Below, piece after piece: positions 7,012 through 15,796 of a stretch of DNA of 55,365 nt. Source of the stretch: Rhodobacter sp. SY28-1 (GTDB taxonomy: Bacteria > Pseudomonadota > Alphaproteobacteria > Rhodobacterales > Rhodobacteraceae); contig NZ_STGH01000007.1 in NCBI RefSeq assembly GCF_005222785.1, forward strand, positions 1-55,365, in the 5' to 3' direction. Position 1 is the stretch's first letter. Each line of letters opens with the position of its first letter. Under the pieces are notes generated by a model. That model made no database searches. It was not told the DNA's origin and saw only the letters and a list, made by a program, of their open reading frames with translations. A program made the position numbers and the translations under genes.

Positions 7012-10000
7012 TCAGGTGCCCCAGAGGAAACCCCAGCCTCGGTCCCATCCGGCGGCAAACGGTGCCGTCAGCCGAAACCAGCGCGCCTCGCGGTCGGTGA
7101 TCCAGCTGCCTTCGACCAGACGCCGGGACCGGACGGCCAGTTCGATCTCGGCCGTGCGATCCGGCGCGCCCAACTCTGGAATGGTCTCGGGCGCCACGGA
7201 CCAGCTGGCAGCGGTTCCTGCATCGATCACCACGCCCGCAGGCAGGATGGCCACACCGGTGTCCGGGTCTACCCAGCGCACCTCGATGATGTAGCTGACC
7301 CCCGGCTCCGGCCCGATGGAGGCTCCAGTGTGGTCGACGATGACGGGACTGGTCTGGGTCAACCGGTCCCGATGCGTCCAGGTCAGGGCAAGACTGCCGG
7401 TGACCAGCGCATCGACGTTTGGGGCATAACTGCCGTTCCCTTGCACCCGCCCTGGCGGCAGGGGCCGGATGGCGCGGTGGTCCAGCGTCACGGCATCTTC
7501 GGGCGCGAGCGCGAAGGCCAGTGTGCCGCGCCCGGTCTCGGGAAGCAGCCGGGCCAGCAGCGTCTCGCCAGCGGCCCAGCTGTCTTCGGTGATCCGAGCC
7601 ACGTCATCGAAGAAGATCACCGGCGTGCCGGAGGCATGTGCGCGCGGGACGGTATCGAGGCATCCACGTCCAACTGTGATGCTGCTGGGCGTGATCCCGT
7701 CCACGCGGACCAGTTCGCCATCAATGCTGACGAGCGTTCCGATCTCGACCTCGCCGATGTCGCGCCAGCTGGTGACCGGGACCACGCGTGCTTCCGGGCT
7801 GTCGGTCACATCCGCAGCCAGCAGAGCGGTCGGGGCGAAGGCGACCACCCCCTCCTGCGCGGGTCCGGTACCGGGATCGATCCAGAGCTGGGCCGCCAGG
7901 GCATCGGCGCTCGGGCGTTCGCCGGTCGCGACCAGCGCGCCTGCGTCCGGATCCTCGGCAAGGCGGCGGTCGGCCTCGCTGTGGCCAAGCTCGCGGACGA
8001 GAAGCCAGTATGGGGCTTCCTCGACCATGCGCCGAGCGAGTGCCCGCGGCGGGGCGGCGACACCCGAGCCGGTCGGCATCCGTCCGCCCGCGATGGCGGT
8101 GGCGCCCAGCGCGAAGACATCCTCGGCAATCTTCAGCCGGATGCCGTTGTCGCGGCCATCGCCCTGTCCGATCTCGGAAATCCGCATCACGACGTCATCG
8201 AGACCCAGCCGCGTCGAACGCAGCCGGATCACATCGCCCGGCCCGAGGTCTGCGCCTTCACGGTTGACGACGATCTCGCCGGTCAGGAGGGGGGCGGACA
8301 AGGCACGCAGGTCACGTTCGGCCACGCGTACCGCCAGCCCCTGATAGCGGATGCCGGGATAGTCGAGCGTGGTCGCCAGCACCTCGCCCATGGCCTGGAC
8401 GCGCGCGGTCTCGGTCACGCTGACGGCACCGGTATCGTCGGTCCAGGCATCGGTGAACCGCACTGTGACCGAGTTCACCAGATCGGAGGGCGAGCGACGG
8501 CCAAGACGACCCCAATCCACAACATTGGTCTCGTCGAAGAGCGGCAGCGTTGCGGCTGCATAATCCGCCCGGATCAGCTTCAACTCCCAGAGCCCGGTGC
8601 GCCGGTCGATGAACAGCGTGGCATCGATATGGTCGAGGACGCTGGCGATGAACTCCTCGATGGACGAGTCCTGCTGCCAGATCAGCGAGAGGCCGAAGCC
8701 CTCGGTATAGAGTGCATCCGCGGCGGTGGTAAAACTCGCCCCGATCTCAACCGAGGAATAGCCAAGGCCCCAATCCCGGTTGGTCAGGCATTCCCGGATG
8801 ATATGCGCCGGGTTCATGTCCTGGCCGTTGCCGAAGGCGCCGCGCAGGGAGGCGACCAGTGCCTGCGGGTTGCCGGGCGGGATCACCGGCACCCCATCGA
8901 CGGGGGTGTTATCGATGCGCGCGGTGTAGGACGTGTTCGCGAGCGCGATGTTGAAGCCGAAGATGTCGGCAGGCGGAAGGGTGCGGATGATGGCCAGCGC
9001 CGCATCGACCGAGGATACTGGCGATGGCTCACCATCGGTCACGAAGATGACGATCCGGCGTTTGGACCCACCACCCGCGAAGAAGGTGTTTGCTTCCGCG
9101 AAGGCGGCGTTGAAACTCGTGCCGCCATTGGTGAAGTTCGAGAGCCCCAGCATCCAGGTCTCGAGTGCGGCATAGTCGGCAGGGCCCATGTTGCGTCGTT
9201 CGATCGATCCGGCGACCGCAGCGTTCCAGAGGACGATGCGGATGTCGTTCGGCCGGTCGGGATCCACGCCCGCCGCGATCTCGCGGATGAGGGCTGCGAC
9301 GCCTGCCTTCTGGGCCGACATACGTGTGCCCGACATAGAGCCCGAAACGTCGAGCGCGATGTAGATCGCCGCATCCGAGATATTGGCCTCCGGCACGATG
9401 GCTGCCTTCTCGGGATACCACTGCACCGCCCCCGCCTCTCCGGTCAGCACGCGGGTGACCCGAACCGCCCATGGTTTGAGATACGGATTGATGCCGAGAT
9501 AGACCTGCCGCAGCACAAGGCTGCAGAGGCCACGGTAAGCAGGCACGTCCCCGCCCATGCGCGCGGCCAGATAGTCGTTCGGCCCCTGGCTCGGTCCGCC
9601 CATCAGCACATCGACATCGCCGCGGATGCCACCTTCGCGGCTCTCGCCGCCGAAGAGGTCGGGTTTGTCGATCCGGATGCGGCCGCCACCGGCGCCGGTA
9701 TTGCTGGCGCCGGTCATGGCCTCGAAGACCTCGACCGATTGCGCCGGGAAGCTCAGCGCCTCGGGCAGGACTGTCCAGCGTGTGATGTTGGCTGCGGCAT
9801 CGAAGGTGACGGCCTGCAGGGTGATGGTCTGGCTCGACCCGTTGGCGAGGGCGAGGCGGTAATCGCGTCCGATGCGCACGCCCGCGCGGGTGCCGGGGAA
9901 GCTGAGGGTTGCGCCGCTGTCTCCCGCCAGTGCCGCGGTGGCGGTCATCCCTGCGACGGTGCCGATGCGCGTCTCGACCGCCGCGCCCCCGCCTCCGGTA

Positions 10001-10146
10001 GAGCCCTCGCCGGTCGTGACGGACCATGCGGTGCGACGGTCGACGAGGATCTCGCGGATGGCATCGACCGGCCCGTGACAGAGCGCCAGATGCACGCCCA
10101 GCGAATAGCGGTAGCCGACGGTCTGCGCCTTGCTCCTACCGCCCAT
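7012..10146 (-). CDS. J-like host-specificity tail protein with inserted von Willebrand A domain
   Basis: A 1044-aa tail-tip protein. The N-terminal part (YRYSLGVHLALCHGPVDAI) and the 450-700 region (phage tail protein J type, GLSLIWQQDSSIEEFI) match the central tail-tip family. Residues about 260-402 are a von Willebrand A domain with a full metal-dependent adhesion site: D266-x-S268-x-S270, T343 and D371. The C-terminus has fibronectin-like beta domains (ALTWTHRDRLTQTS). It forms the distal tail hub that contacts the receptor. The vWA insertion suggests metal-dependent adhesion to a protein ligand. Confidence 0.85.
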   Translation of the reverse strand: MGGRSKAQTVGYRYSLGVHLALCHGPVDAIREILVDRRTAWSVTTGEGSTGGGGAAVETRIGTVAGMTATAALAGDSGATLSFPGTRAGVRIGRDYRLALANGSSQTITLQAVTFDAAANITRWTVLPEALSFPAQSVEVFEAMTGASNTGAGGGRIRIDKPDLFGGESREGGIRGDVDVLMGGPSQGPNDYLAARMGGDVPAYRGLCSLVLRQVYLGINPYLKPWAVRVTRVLTGEAGAVQWYPEKAAIVPEANISDAAIYIALDVSGSMSGTRMSAQKAGVAALIREIAAGVDPDRPNDIRIVLWNAAVAGSIERRNMGPADYAALETWMLGLSNFTNGGTSFNAAFAEANTFFAGGGSKRRIVIFVTDGEPSPVSSVDAALAIIRTLPPADIFGFNIALANTSYTARIDNTPVDGVPVIPPGNPQALVASLRGAFGNGQDMNPAHIIRECLTNRDWGLGYSSVEIGASFTTAADALYTEGFGLSLIWQQDSSIEEFIASVLDHIDATLFIDRRTGLWELKLIRADYAAATLPLFDETNVVDWGRLGRRSPSDLVNSVTVRFTDAWTDDTGAVSVTETARVQAMGEVLATTLDYPGIRYQGLAVRVAERDLRALSAPLLTGEIVVNREGADLGPGDVIRLRSTRLGLDDVVMRISEIGQGDGRDNGIRLKIAEDVFALGATAIAGGRMPTGSGVAAPPRALARRMVEEAPYWLLVRELGHSEADRRLAEDPDAGALVATGERPSADALAAQLWIDPGTGPAQEGVVAFAPTALLAADVTDSPEARVVPVTSWRDIGEVEIGTLVSIDGELVRVDGITPSSITVGRGCLDTVPRAHASGTPVIFFDDVARITEDSWAAGETLLARLLPETGRGTLAFALAPEDAVTLDHRAIRPLPPGRVQGNGSYAPNVDALVTGSLALTWTHRDRLTQTSPVIVDHTGASIGPEPGVSYIIEVRWVDPDTGVAILPAGVVIDAGTAASWSVAPETIPELGAPDRTAEIELAVRSRRLVEGSWITDREARWFRLTAPFAAGWDRGWGFLWGT

Positions 10147-10354
10147 CGTCTGCCTCCGGCATCATCGCCGCCCGCGCTTCAGCCTTCAGGATCACCGGTT
10201 CCACCAGCGCGTCACCTGTGGCGCGGAGCGTCTCCGCCTCAATCCCGCCGTCGAGAAACGCCTGCCAGTCGAGCCCATGCCGCCGGAACCATGGCCGCAC
10301 GCCTGCAAGGCAGTAGCGTGCCGCGCGCAGGTCCTGGATCGTCACGCGGGTCAC
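10136..10354 (-). CDS. Small tail-tip assembly protein
   Basis: A 72-aa protein beginning MTRVTIQDLRAARYCLAGVR and ending in an acidic tail that overlaps the J-like gene by 11 bp. The WFRRHGLDWQAFLDGGI segment is typical of small proteins encoded between the tail-tip membrane-like protein and J in Rhodobacterales phages. No catalytic motif is visible. Its role is inferred from position. Confidence 0.65.
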   Translation of the reverse strand: MTRVTIQDLRAARYCLAGVRPWFRRHGLDWQAFLDGGIEAETLRATGDALVEPVILKAEARAAMMPEADDGR

Positions 10355-10599
10355 TTCTTGCCGCCTTTCTTCTGGATGGGATCGACCCGCAGGTCCCCGG
10401 CCCAGACGACGTTCGGGCCAGTGATGAGCACGGTGCCGAAGACAACCGGGATCGGTCGGCCTTCTTCAGCCGTGGGCAGCGTGAAATCGTCGAGCCCTGC
10501 CGCCTGGGGCTTCTCGACCTTGGGCCGCGGGCTCAGCGCATAGGAAATCGCGGAAAGCACGAGCCCGAGGACGAGCCGCGCGATGAAGGTCCAGACCAT
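10351..10599 (-). CDS. Small hydrophobic tail-assembly protein
   Basis: An 82-aa protein with an N-terminal hydrophobic segment (IARLVLGLVLSAISYAL), then a conserved-looking part rich in Pro and Gly (EEGRPIPVVFGTVLITGPNV). The latter resembles the start of tail assembly proteins of the lambda I/K region, where a membrane-like segment precedes the J-associated module. Its ATGA overlap with the next gene shows coupling. Confidence 0.65.
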   Translation of the reverse strand: MVWTFIARLVLGLVLSAISYALSPRPKVEKPQAAGLDDFTLPTAEEGRPIPVVFGTVLITGPNVVWAGDLRVDPIQKKGGKK

Positions 10600-10608
10600 G
10601 GATGATGC

Positions 10609-11469
10609 TCAGACGATGGAACTGCCGCCGAACGGGTTGCGGCCGGGGATCTCAGGGAATCCGCCGAAGTTCGCGAGGTTGCCGAACTTGGCCGCACAGG
10701 TGGCCGCTCGCAGGTCGCAGCCGGGTGCGATGTCGGCAACCACCGGCAAAAGGTCACCGGTCTCGGGATCGACCTCGGGTGCGGCCAGCGCCGCCGCCAC
10801 CTCAGGCATCGGCCGAGATAGCGTCAGGGTTGCTCCGGCATGGCCGATGATGAACCCAAGCTGCGCCCCGAACCTCAGTACCCCACCCCGGAACCAGCCA
10901 TCGGGCTGCCCCGCCGCCTCCGGGATCGTCAGTGCATTGCCCGAGACGGCCGTCACGGTGCCGGTCTGCCAGTGGAACCCGATGTCGAGCCCGCAACCAC
11001 GGCCGTAGAGCGCGTGGCGGCAGAGGCGCTGGTACTTTGCCCGAACTCCAGCCCTGCGCAGGGTGCTGAAGACGGACTCGCAGTTCAGAAGGATCCGGAC
11101 GCCCTCGACCTCGGCCCCGACCACGCGGCCCTTCCAATGCGCCACCGTCTCGCCCAGCACCTGCTCGTGGCCACGGAAGATAGTCAGTGTCACCGGCGTG
11201 TTGCCCAAGGGCGCGAGGAAGCGGCGCGCGAAGGGGTGCGAGAGCGGCCAGGTAAGTTCCAGTCGGCCGCGTTCAATCTCGCTCGTTTGCACCACATCGC
11301 CATGGGAAATGGCGGCGGCTTCCCAGGTGATTGCATCACCTTCGCTGGCAGCGCTGGTCCAGTCCATGGCTCGGCTGGTGAAACGCCAGACCTGATCGCC
11401 CTCGACGAACTGGTAGAGATAGTAGGGACGGCCCTCGGCAGTCGAGGACTCGATGATGGCGTGAGTCAT
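10609..11469 (-). CDS. DUF2163-family tail-tip protein
   Basis: A 286-aa protein with the DUF2163 / phage BR0599 pattern. The N-terminal half has YLYQFVEGDQVWRFTSR and VTLTIFRGH. The C-terminal half has the Cys-containing signature CRHALYGRGCGLD and PGCDLRAATCAAKFGN, probably metal-binding. Family members are tail-tip hub proteins, also found in gene transfer agents. In related tail modules it directly follows the gene now at 14648..15796; here a 3.2-kb insert separates them. Confidence 0.85.
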   Translation of the reverse strand: MTHAIIESSTAEGRPYYLYQFVEGDQVWRFTSRAMDWTSAASEGDAITWEAAAISHGDVVQTSEIERGRLELTWPLSHPFARRFLAPLGNTPVTLTIFRGHEQVLGETVAHWKGRVVGAEVEGVRILLNCESVFSTLRRAGVRAKYQRLCRHALYGRGCGLDIGFHWQTGTVTAVSGNALTIPEAAGQPDGWFRGGVLRFGAQLGFIIGHAGATLTLSRPMPEVAAALAAPEVDPETGDLLPVVADIAPGCDLRAATCAAKFGNLANFGGFPEIPGRNPFGGSSIV

Positions 11470-11647
11470 GATTATTTGGGGGACCAGTCCAGGCTACGTG
11501 TGGTGATGCCGGATGGCGGATCATCAGCCGCCTTCGTGATATTTACCAAAAAAAATACCAAAAAAAGTTTCTCTGTATACCATTTCTGGCAGATACAGGT
11601 CGGTAGCGGCTTGCCATGTTGAGTTCATCAGAAAGGGAGACGGCTCG
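11470..11647 (+). promoter_or_regulatory. AT-rich leader upstream of the inverted cargo operon
   Basis: About 178 bases between the divergent DUF2163 gene and the cargo operon. A stretch at 11542..11570 carries two tandem copies of TACCAAAAAAA, in sharp contrast with the GC-rich surroundings, and TATACC follows at 11576. It probably holds the promoter of the rightward operon, but I could not fix a convincing -35. GGGAGA precedes the first ATG. Confidence 0.45.
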
Positions 11648-11941
11648 ATGATCAACATGGCTTCACCGACCAACACGACACGTCATTCACGCCAGCGGTG
11701 CCAACAACGCGGCATCCGGCCCAGACTGCTCGAAGCAGTTCTTGCCAACTCTGACGTTGAGCGCCCTGCGGGCAGCGGTTCTTTGATTGTGTCGGTCAGC
11801 AAGGCTCAGGCTCAAGAACTCAATATCGACGACAGACTCGGGCGCTGCTGCGTAGTCCTGTCCGACGATGGCGCAATCATCACGGTCGGGCACATCCATG
11901 GTTCTCGGCGCGGCAAGTCATGGCGCCGTGGACGTCGCTGA
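11648..11941 (+). CDS. DUF4258-like small protein
   Basis: A 97-aa basic protein. The N-terminal HSRQRCQQRGIRPRLLEAVL and later CCVVLSDDGAIITVGHIHG match the pattern of DUF4258-type proteins, which have a small alpha/beta fold distantly like RelE/BrnT toxins. The C-terminus is very basic (HGSRRGKSWRRGRR). It is the first gene of a three-gene operon facing against the tail genes. A toxin or nucleic-acid-binding role is inference. Confidence 0.65.
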   Translation: MINMASPTNTTRHSRQRCQQRGIRPRLLEAVLANSDVERPAGSGSLIVSVSKAQAQELNIDDRLGRCCVVLSDDGAIITVGHIHGSRRGKSWRRGRR

Positions 11942-11954
11942 AAGGAGGAACAAA

Positions 11955-13370
11955 ATGTCCGGCAAAGCTTCGAAAGATCACAGTGCGGAACATATTCGTC
12001 GCGTGCGTCGTCGTGTTGCGGCACTCGTGGATGGTGCAGCCCCAAAGCGACTGAAAGACCGTCAACGGCTCGCGGCAGCTGCCCAAGTCGGAATGCACGT
12101 GAAACTCCTCCGTGAAGCGGGCACTTCCATGTCAGAAATCTGCGAATACCTCGGCGAGCGCATTGGTGCGGGCCCCCGATCGCAATCTGGCGAGCCGTTC
12201 CGTCTGCATCGGTGGATGCTCAAGGGCGGTGCGACCGAGGTGACCGACAATCTGGTTGCGCAATACAAGGGACGCGCCGAGCCACTACGCAGCACGGCAG
12301 TCTACCTGCAACTCCTGGAGCATCTCGCGCTTATGGCTGGTCGTGAACCGATCAATAGTCAGGGGGCATTGCTGACCGCACTCGATCTGTCGGTCAAGGA
12401 TATGCAACCAGACGATGGCATGCCTCTTCCGGAGCAGCGTCTCGCGGCGCTTATGAATGAACATGCTGCTGTGATTGCACGGAACCTTGATCTGGTTCGG
12501 CTTTTTCAGCGGGCAGAACGTCTTCAGGCTGGCTGGAACATCAAGCAGAGCCCAGCTGAGGTTGTTGACCTTGCGACCGAGGGAATTACGGGCAGCTTCA
12601 AATCCACGGAACCCACAGATCGTCAGTATTGGCTCGAGACTTCGGCACCGCCGCTACCGACGGTTCCCGTTGCACGCTTGCCTTTTGGGTGGCTGTCCGG
12701 CCCCTTTCGGCTGACCAACCAGGCTGGCGATACACAAGAAAGACCCGGCCAAGCGGTGGCTTACTGGGAACTGCATCTGGCAATCGGGCCAACCGGACCG
12801 CTCAGCGTTGGTGCCTATCTTGTAAGAGCCAGCAGCGTCGATCTGGATATCGATGGCCACCTCTTCATGCTGCCGGACATGCAGGATGATGTAGAGCAGA
12901 TTGCCTCCGGTTATCCTCACGCGCCGAAGATCGACCTCTTTGGTGACATCTGGGGAGTCTCCTGCGCCGCACAACCGGTTTATCGGACACAAAGGGCAGG
13001 CTTCGATGAGGACCCACCTTCCGAGACGGTACCTTTGCTTCGCATGGATCCCGTCAGCGCATCCAGCGTGCGTGACTGGTTGATGACACCCATGGATTTC
13101 GTACTGGACGATGGCCCCCTGATCAGTGCTGTGGACAGACTGGCCCCAATTGCCTTCGACGGGATCGGTTGGGTGCGCGCGGATAGTATTGCGCGCAGTC
13201 TGGAGATCGCGCTTCGCGATGGGCGTTTGGATGAGGGCTTCCGTCGATGGCTCGACCAATACCTGCCAGCGTTGGCTCAATTCGAAAAAGACTGGCTTGA
13301 CCGTTGCCTCGAACTGGATGCGGCACTTCGCGCCCGTTCGGCCGCAGGCGACCTTGTGGGAGATGAATAA
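11955..13370 (+). CDS. Unknown 471-aa protein of the inverted cargo operon
   Basis: I do not recognise this family. The start at 11955 is fixed by a strong AAAGGAGG. Residues 1-110 are basic and helical, with a possible helix-turn-helix around SMSEICEYLGERIG. Residues 110-215 look helical (LLEHLALMAG, LDLVRLFQRAERL). Residues 240-380 look beta-rich (AVAYWELHLAIGPTGPLSV). No signal peptide, membrane segment or obvious catalytic motif is visible. It lies 13 bases after the DUF4258-like gene, and its stop overlaps the next start (TAATG), so the three are co-translated. The base composition is less GC-rich than the tail genes. Confidence 0.85.
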   Translation: MSGKASKDHSAEHIRRVRRRVAALVDGAAPKRLKDRQRLAAAAQVGMHVKLLREAGTSMSEICEYLGERIGAGPRSQSGEPFRLHRWMLKGGATEVTDNLVAQYKGRAEPLRSTAVYLQLLEHLALMAGREPINSQGALLTALDLSVKDMQPDDGMPLPEQRLAALMNEHAAVIARNLDLVRLFQRAERLQAGWNIKQSPAEVVDLATEGITGSFKSTEPTDRQYWLETSAPPLPTVPVARLPFGWLSGPFRLTNQAGDTQERPGQAVAYWELHLAIGPTGPLSVGAYLVRASSVDLDIDGHLFMLPDMQDDVEQIASGYPHAPKIDLFGDIWGVSCAAQPVYRTQRAGFDEDPPSETVPLLRMDPVSASSVRDWLMTPMDFVLDDGPLISAVDRLAPIAFDGIGWVRADSIARSLEIALRDGRLDEGFRRWLDQYLPALAQFEKDWLDRCLELDAALRARSAAGDLVGDE

Positions 13371-13993
13371 TGAATCGTGAAAATTGGCATCAGCGTCTCG
13401 TCGTCGAGGAAGCAGAACTTGGTCTGCGCGACGGTTTCCGTTTCGTCTATGGGCCTTGGGCCACGCTACAGACCGGGCGCATAGCTTTCCTTTCTCTCAA
13501 TCCTGGCCGGGCGTCATCGGACAGCGTGAAGCAGGAAGTGTCCGATGAAAGGGGAAATTCCTACGCCGTCGAACGGTACACGACGCTGTCACCCATCACG
13601 GACCAGGCGTTGCGGGCGTTTTCGGTTTTCGGGGCGCAGCCGCATGAGGTGCTTACAGGGGTCGTTTGCCCATTTCGGACCCCAAGCTGGAATGATTTGA
13701 GCAAGGACGACCGCGACCGGGCACTCGCACTGGGGCGTGAGTTCTGGACGCAGCCACTCCAACGTCCCGGCATCGAATTGATCGTTTGCTGCTCGACGGA
13801 GGCATCACGAGCCGTTGTGACATGGTTAGCGGCGCGCCACGAGGCTTCGGCATCCGCAGGATGGGGTGACATTGCCATCCATCGCTACCGAACCAGCACG
13901 GGCGTTCCCATACTTGCCTTGCCCCATCTGTCGCGCTTTCGTCTCTTTGGCCGCCCTCAGTCTGAAGAGGCGATCCGCAAGCTTCTGGCGTGA
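13370..13993 (+). CDS. Uracil-DNA-glycosylase-superfamily-like protein
   Basis: A 207-aa protein. Residues 36-46 (GRIAFLSLNPG) resemble the first catalytic loop of the UDG superfamily. Residues 98-109 (VVCPFRTPSWND) resemble the following N-x-PFR segment, and 183-195 (LALPHLSRFRLFG) the C-terminal H-P-S-like DNA-intercalation loop. It lacks the classic GQDPYH motif, so it would belong to a divergent branch. The substrate is unknown. It is translationally coupled to the 471-aa gene. It might act on modified bases in invading DNA, or in nucleotide metabolism; both are inference. Confidence 0.6.
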   Translation: MNRENWHQRLVVEEAELGLRDGFRFVYGPWATLQTGRIAFLSLNPGRASSDSVKQEVSDERGNSYAVERYTTLSPITDQALRAFSVFGAQPHEVLTGVVCPFRTPSWNDLSKDDRDRALALGREFWTQPLQRPGIELIVCCSTEASRAVVTWLAARHEASASAGWGDIAIHRYRTSTGVPILALPHLSRFRLFGRPQSEEAIRKLLA

Positions 13994-14051
13994 GTCGCTT
14001 CAGCGGCGAATCCGGGCCCCACTTTGATCGAAGCATTCGTTCCAGGGGGGG

Positions 14052-14549
14052 TCAGATTGCGCGGGGCTTCAGGTTGCGCTTGCAAACTGTCGGTGGCTGG
14101 CCGTCGCGGGAATACCCCTCTGACCCGCAGTCAGCGCAGGTCCATCGAACGAAGCCAACCTCGTTCGATGGGAGATCATCCACGCGCCATTTGCAGCGTG
14201 CAAACCGGGATCGTCCCATGCCCTTCCACCGGCTCCCCGACGGAGAAAGGCTGGGCACAGACTGAAGTGGTGCAGATGGACGCGCGACTTCGGACGCAGA
14301 CGGTGTCCCCCAAGGCGATAGTGGATCCTTCGGCGAAGGCGGCAGCACTGCCAACGTCGTTCTTGGTCGACGAGCGCGGCGTATTGCTGCGATGGAGATC
14401 AGAAAAAAGAGGCCCAAAAAGGCTTCAGCGCCGTAGTCGGCAATCAGACGATCGAGCCAAACGCCTCCGATACCGATCCCGGAGGGTTCGGCAGATTGGT
14501 ACGGCCAAGGAAATTCCGGCCGTGGTGGTGGCACCGGCGAGCGTTCCAT
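14052..14549 (-). CDS. Possible membrane protein with C-terminal Cys-motif
   Basis: An open frame of 165 aa. The N-terminus is Pro-rich, one membrane segment lies at about 43-58 (AFLGLFFLISIAAI) followed by an Arg-rich stop-transfer, then a Pro/Ser-rich linker, then a small Cys cluster (WTCADCGSEG and a later Cys). It has only a weak ribosome binding site. It may be a moron joined to the inverted cargo. I do not recognise it, and it could be spurious. Confidence 0.4.
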   Translation of the reverse strand: MERSPVPPPRPEFPWPYQSAEPSGIGIGGVWLDRLIADYGAEAFLGLFFLISIAAIRRARRPRTTLAVLPPSPKDPLSPWGTPSASEVARPSAPLQSVPSLSPSGSRWKGMGRSRFARCKWRVDDLPSNEVGFVRWTCADCGSEGYSRDGQPPTVCKRNLKPRAI

Positions 14550-14647
14550 TTCTGGTTCTCAGCACGAGGCGTGGGCGATTTTGTGGCCAGGAGCGGGCGA
14601 ACAGTTCATACCGAAGCGTGTCATTCGGGTTCTGTTCCAGTCAGTTG

Positions 14648-15796
14648 TCATTCCGGAACCTCCACGACCGGCAGGTTCACCTCACTCGCCACGGCCCCAT
14701 GCTGGATCTCGATCCGATCCGCATCCGACCGCATCAGCGTCAGGAAATGCACCTTGATCCCGATGGCCACCGGCTCGCCGAGGCTGGAGGACAGCGTCAG
14801 CCGATGATCCGCACCATCCGCCACAGCCGCGGTGATCGTCCGGAACCGCAACCCGCTCGGCATCTCAAGCAGGATCGCGCGCCCGACATAGGCCGCCAGT
14901 TCCGCAACGGGCACGACGCGCATCAGCGTGGATCCTGACGTCATTGCTGTCCGCAGCTGCAGCTCCCGCCCCCAGGTCGGCAGCCAGAAACTTGCCTGCC
15001 GCCCACGCAGAGACCAGAGCCAGCGGCGCAAGGCCCAACGTTCCGCCGCGCCCTGCGCCTTCAGGGTAAACGCCTCACCGCGCTCGAACAGATCGCGCAG
15101 CGGTTCGACCACGACCGGCCCGAAGCCGTTGTCGACGTATTCGACGGCGCGGCGCAGGCTGGCGGTGATCGACGAACGGGTCAGGCTCGGGTCGGTCTGG
15201 ACCGGACGGCCGAGATAGGTCGGCATGACCGGTGCGGACAGATCAGGAGCATCGCGCAGCAGGAAGGTGGCCGTGACCATGCCGTCATTCTGGCGGCGAC
15301 GTGCGATCTCGACGGGGGCAGACAATACGCTGGAACGGATGGGTGCAACGGCGATGCGCGTCGCAGCTACGGTGGTTGCGGGCAACTGTGCGCCCACCGG
15401 TTCCACCAGGATCAGCCGATCTGCCTCGACGTCAGCGATCTCCGCAAGAGATGCCTCGCGGCCATCCACCGCGATAGCCACAGCATCCCCCGCCCGGAAA
15501 TCCGCCACGCCCGTTTCTAGGACAATCTCGGTCGCCCCCTGCACCACATCTGCCGTCGGCTGCACCGCCATGTGCCAGAGCGGTACCCGCCATTCCCCGA
15601 CAAACCCCGCCCGCGCCAGCTCCGCCGCGCGCGCCATGCCCAGCGCGTCGTAGCGATGCTGGAAGGTGACGATCTCCCGCGGACGGGACCGCAGCGCGAT
15701 GCGCTGTTCGCCAGCCTGGGACTGCAGCACATCCGTGCGCCATTCCAGAACCTCGGTGATCTCCTGCGCGGCCGGAAAGGGCCAGAGTTCAGGCAT
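14648..15796 (-). CDS. Minor / distal tail protein
   Basis: A 382-aa protein overlapping the tape-measure gene by 8 bp. It begins MPELWPFPAAQEITEVLEWR. It has a run typical of siphophage distal tail proteins (GEQRIALRSRPREIVTFQHRY), a central beta-rich part, and a Trp/Arg-rich region (ERWALRRWLWSLRGRQASFWLP). By position, directly after the tape measure, it would connect tail tube and tip. The family name is uncertain. Confidence 0.7.
   Translation of the reverse strand: MPELWPFPAAQEITEVLEWRTDVLQSQAGEQRIALRSRPREIVTFQHRYDALGMARAAELARAGFVGEWRVPLWHMAVQPTADVVQGATEIVLETGVADFRAGDAVAIAVDGREASLAEIADVEADRLILVEPVGAQLPATTVAATRIAVAPIRSSVLSAPVEIARRRQNDGMVTATFLLRDAPDLSAPVMPTYLGRPVQTDPSLTRSSITASLRRAVEYVDNGFGPVVVEPLRDLFERGEAFTLKAQGAAERWALRRWLWSLRGRQASFWLPTWGRELQLRTAMTSGSTLMRVVPVAELAAYVGRAILLEMPSGLRFRTITAAVADGADHRLTLSSSLGEPVAIGIKVHFLTLMRSDADRIEIQHGAVASEVNLPVVEVPE

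Noticed and set aside
7330-10605. Very long rightward open frame opposite the tail-tip genes
   Set aside because: It is the antisense shadow of the J-like gene and neighbours in GC-rich DNA; its protein is low complexity and matches no family.
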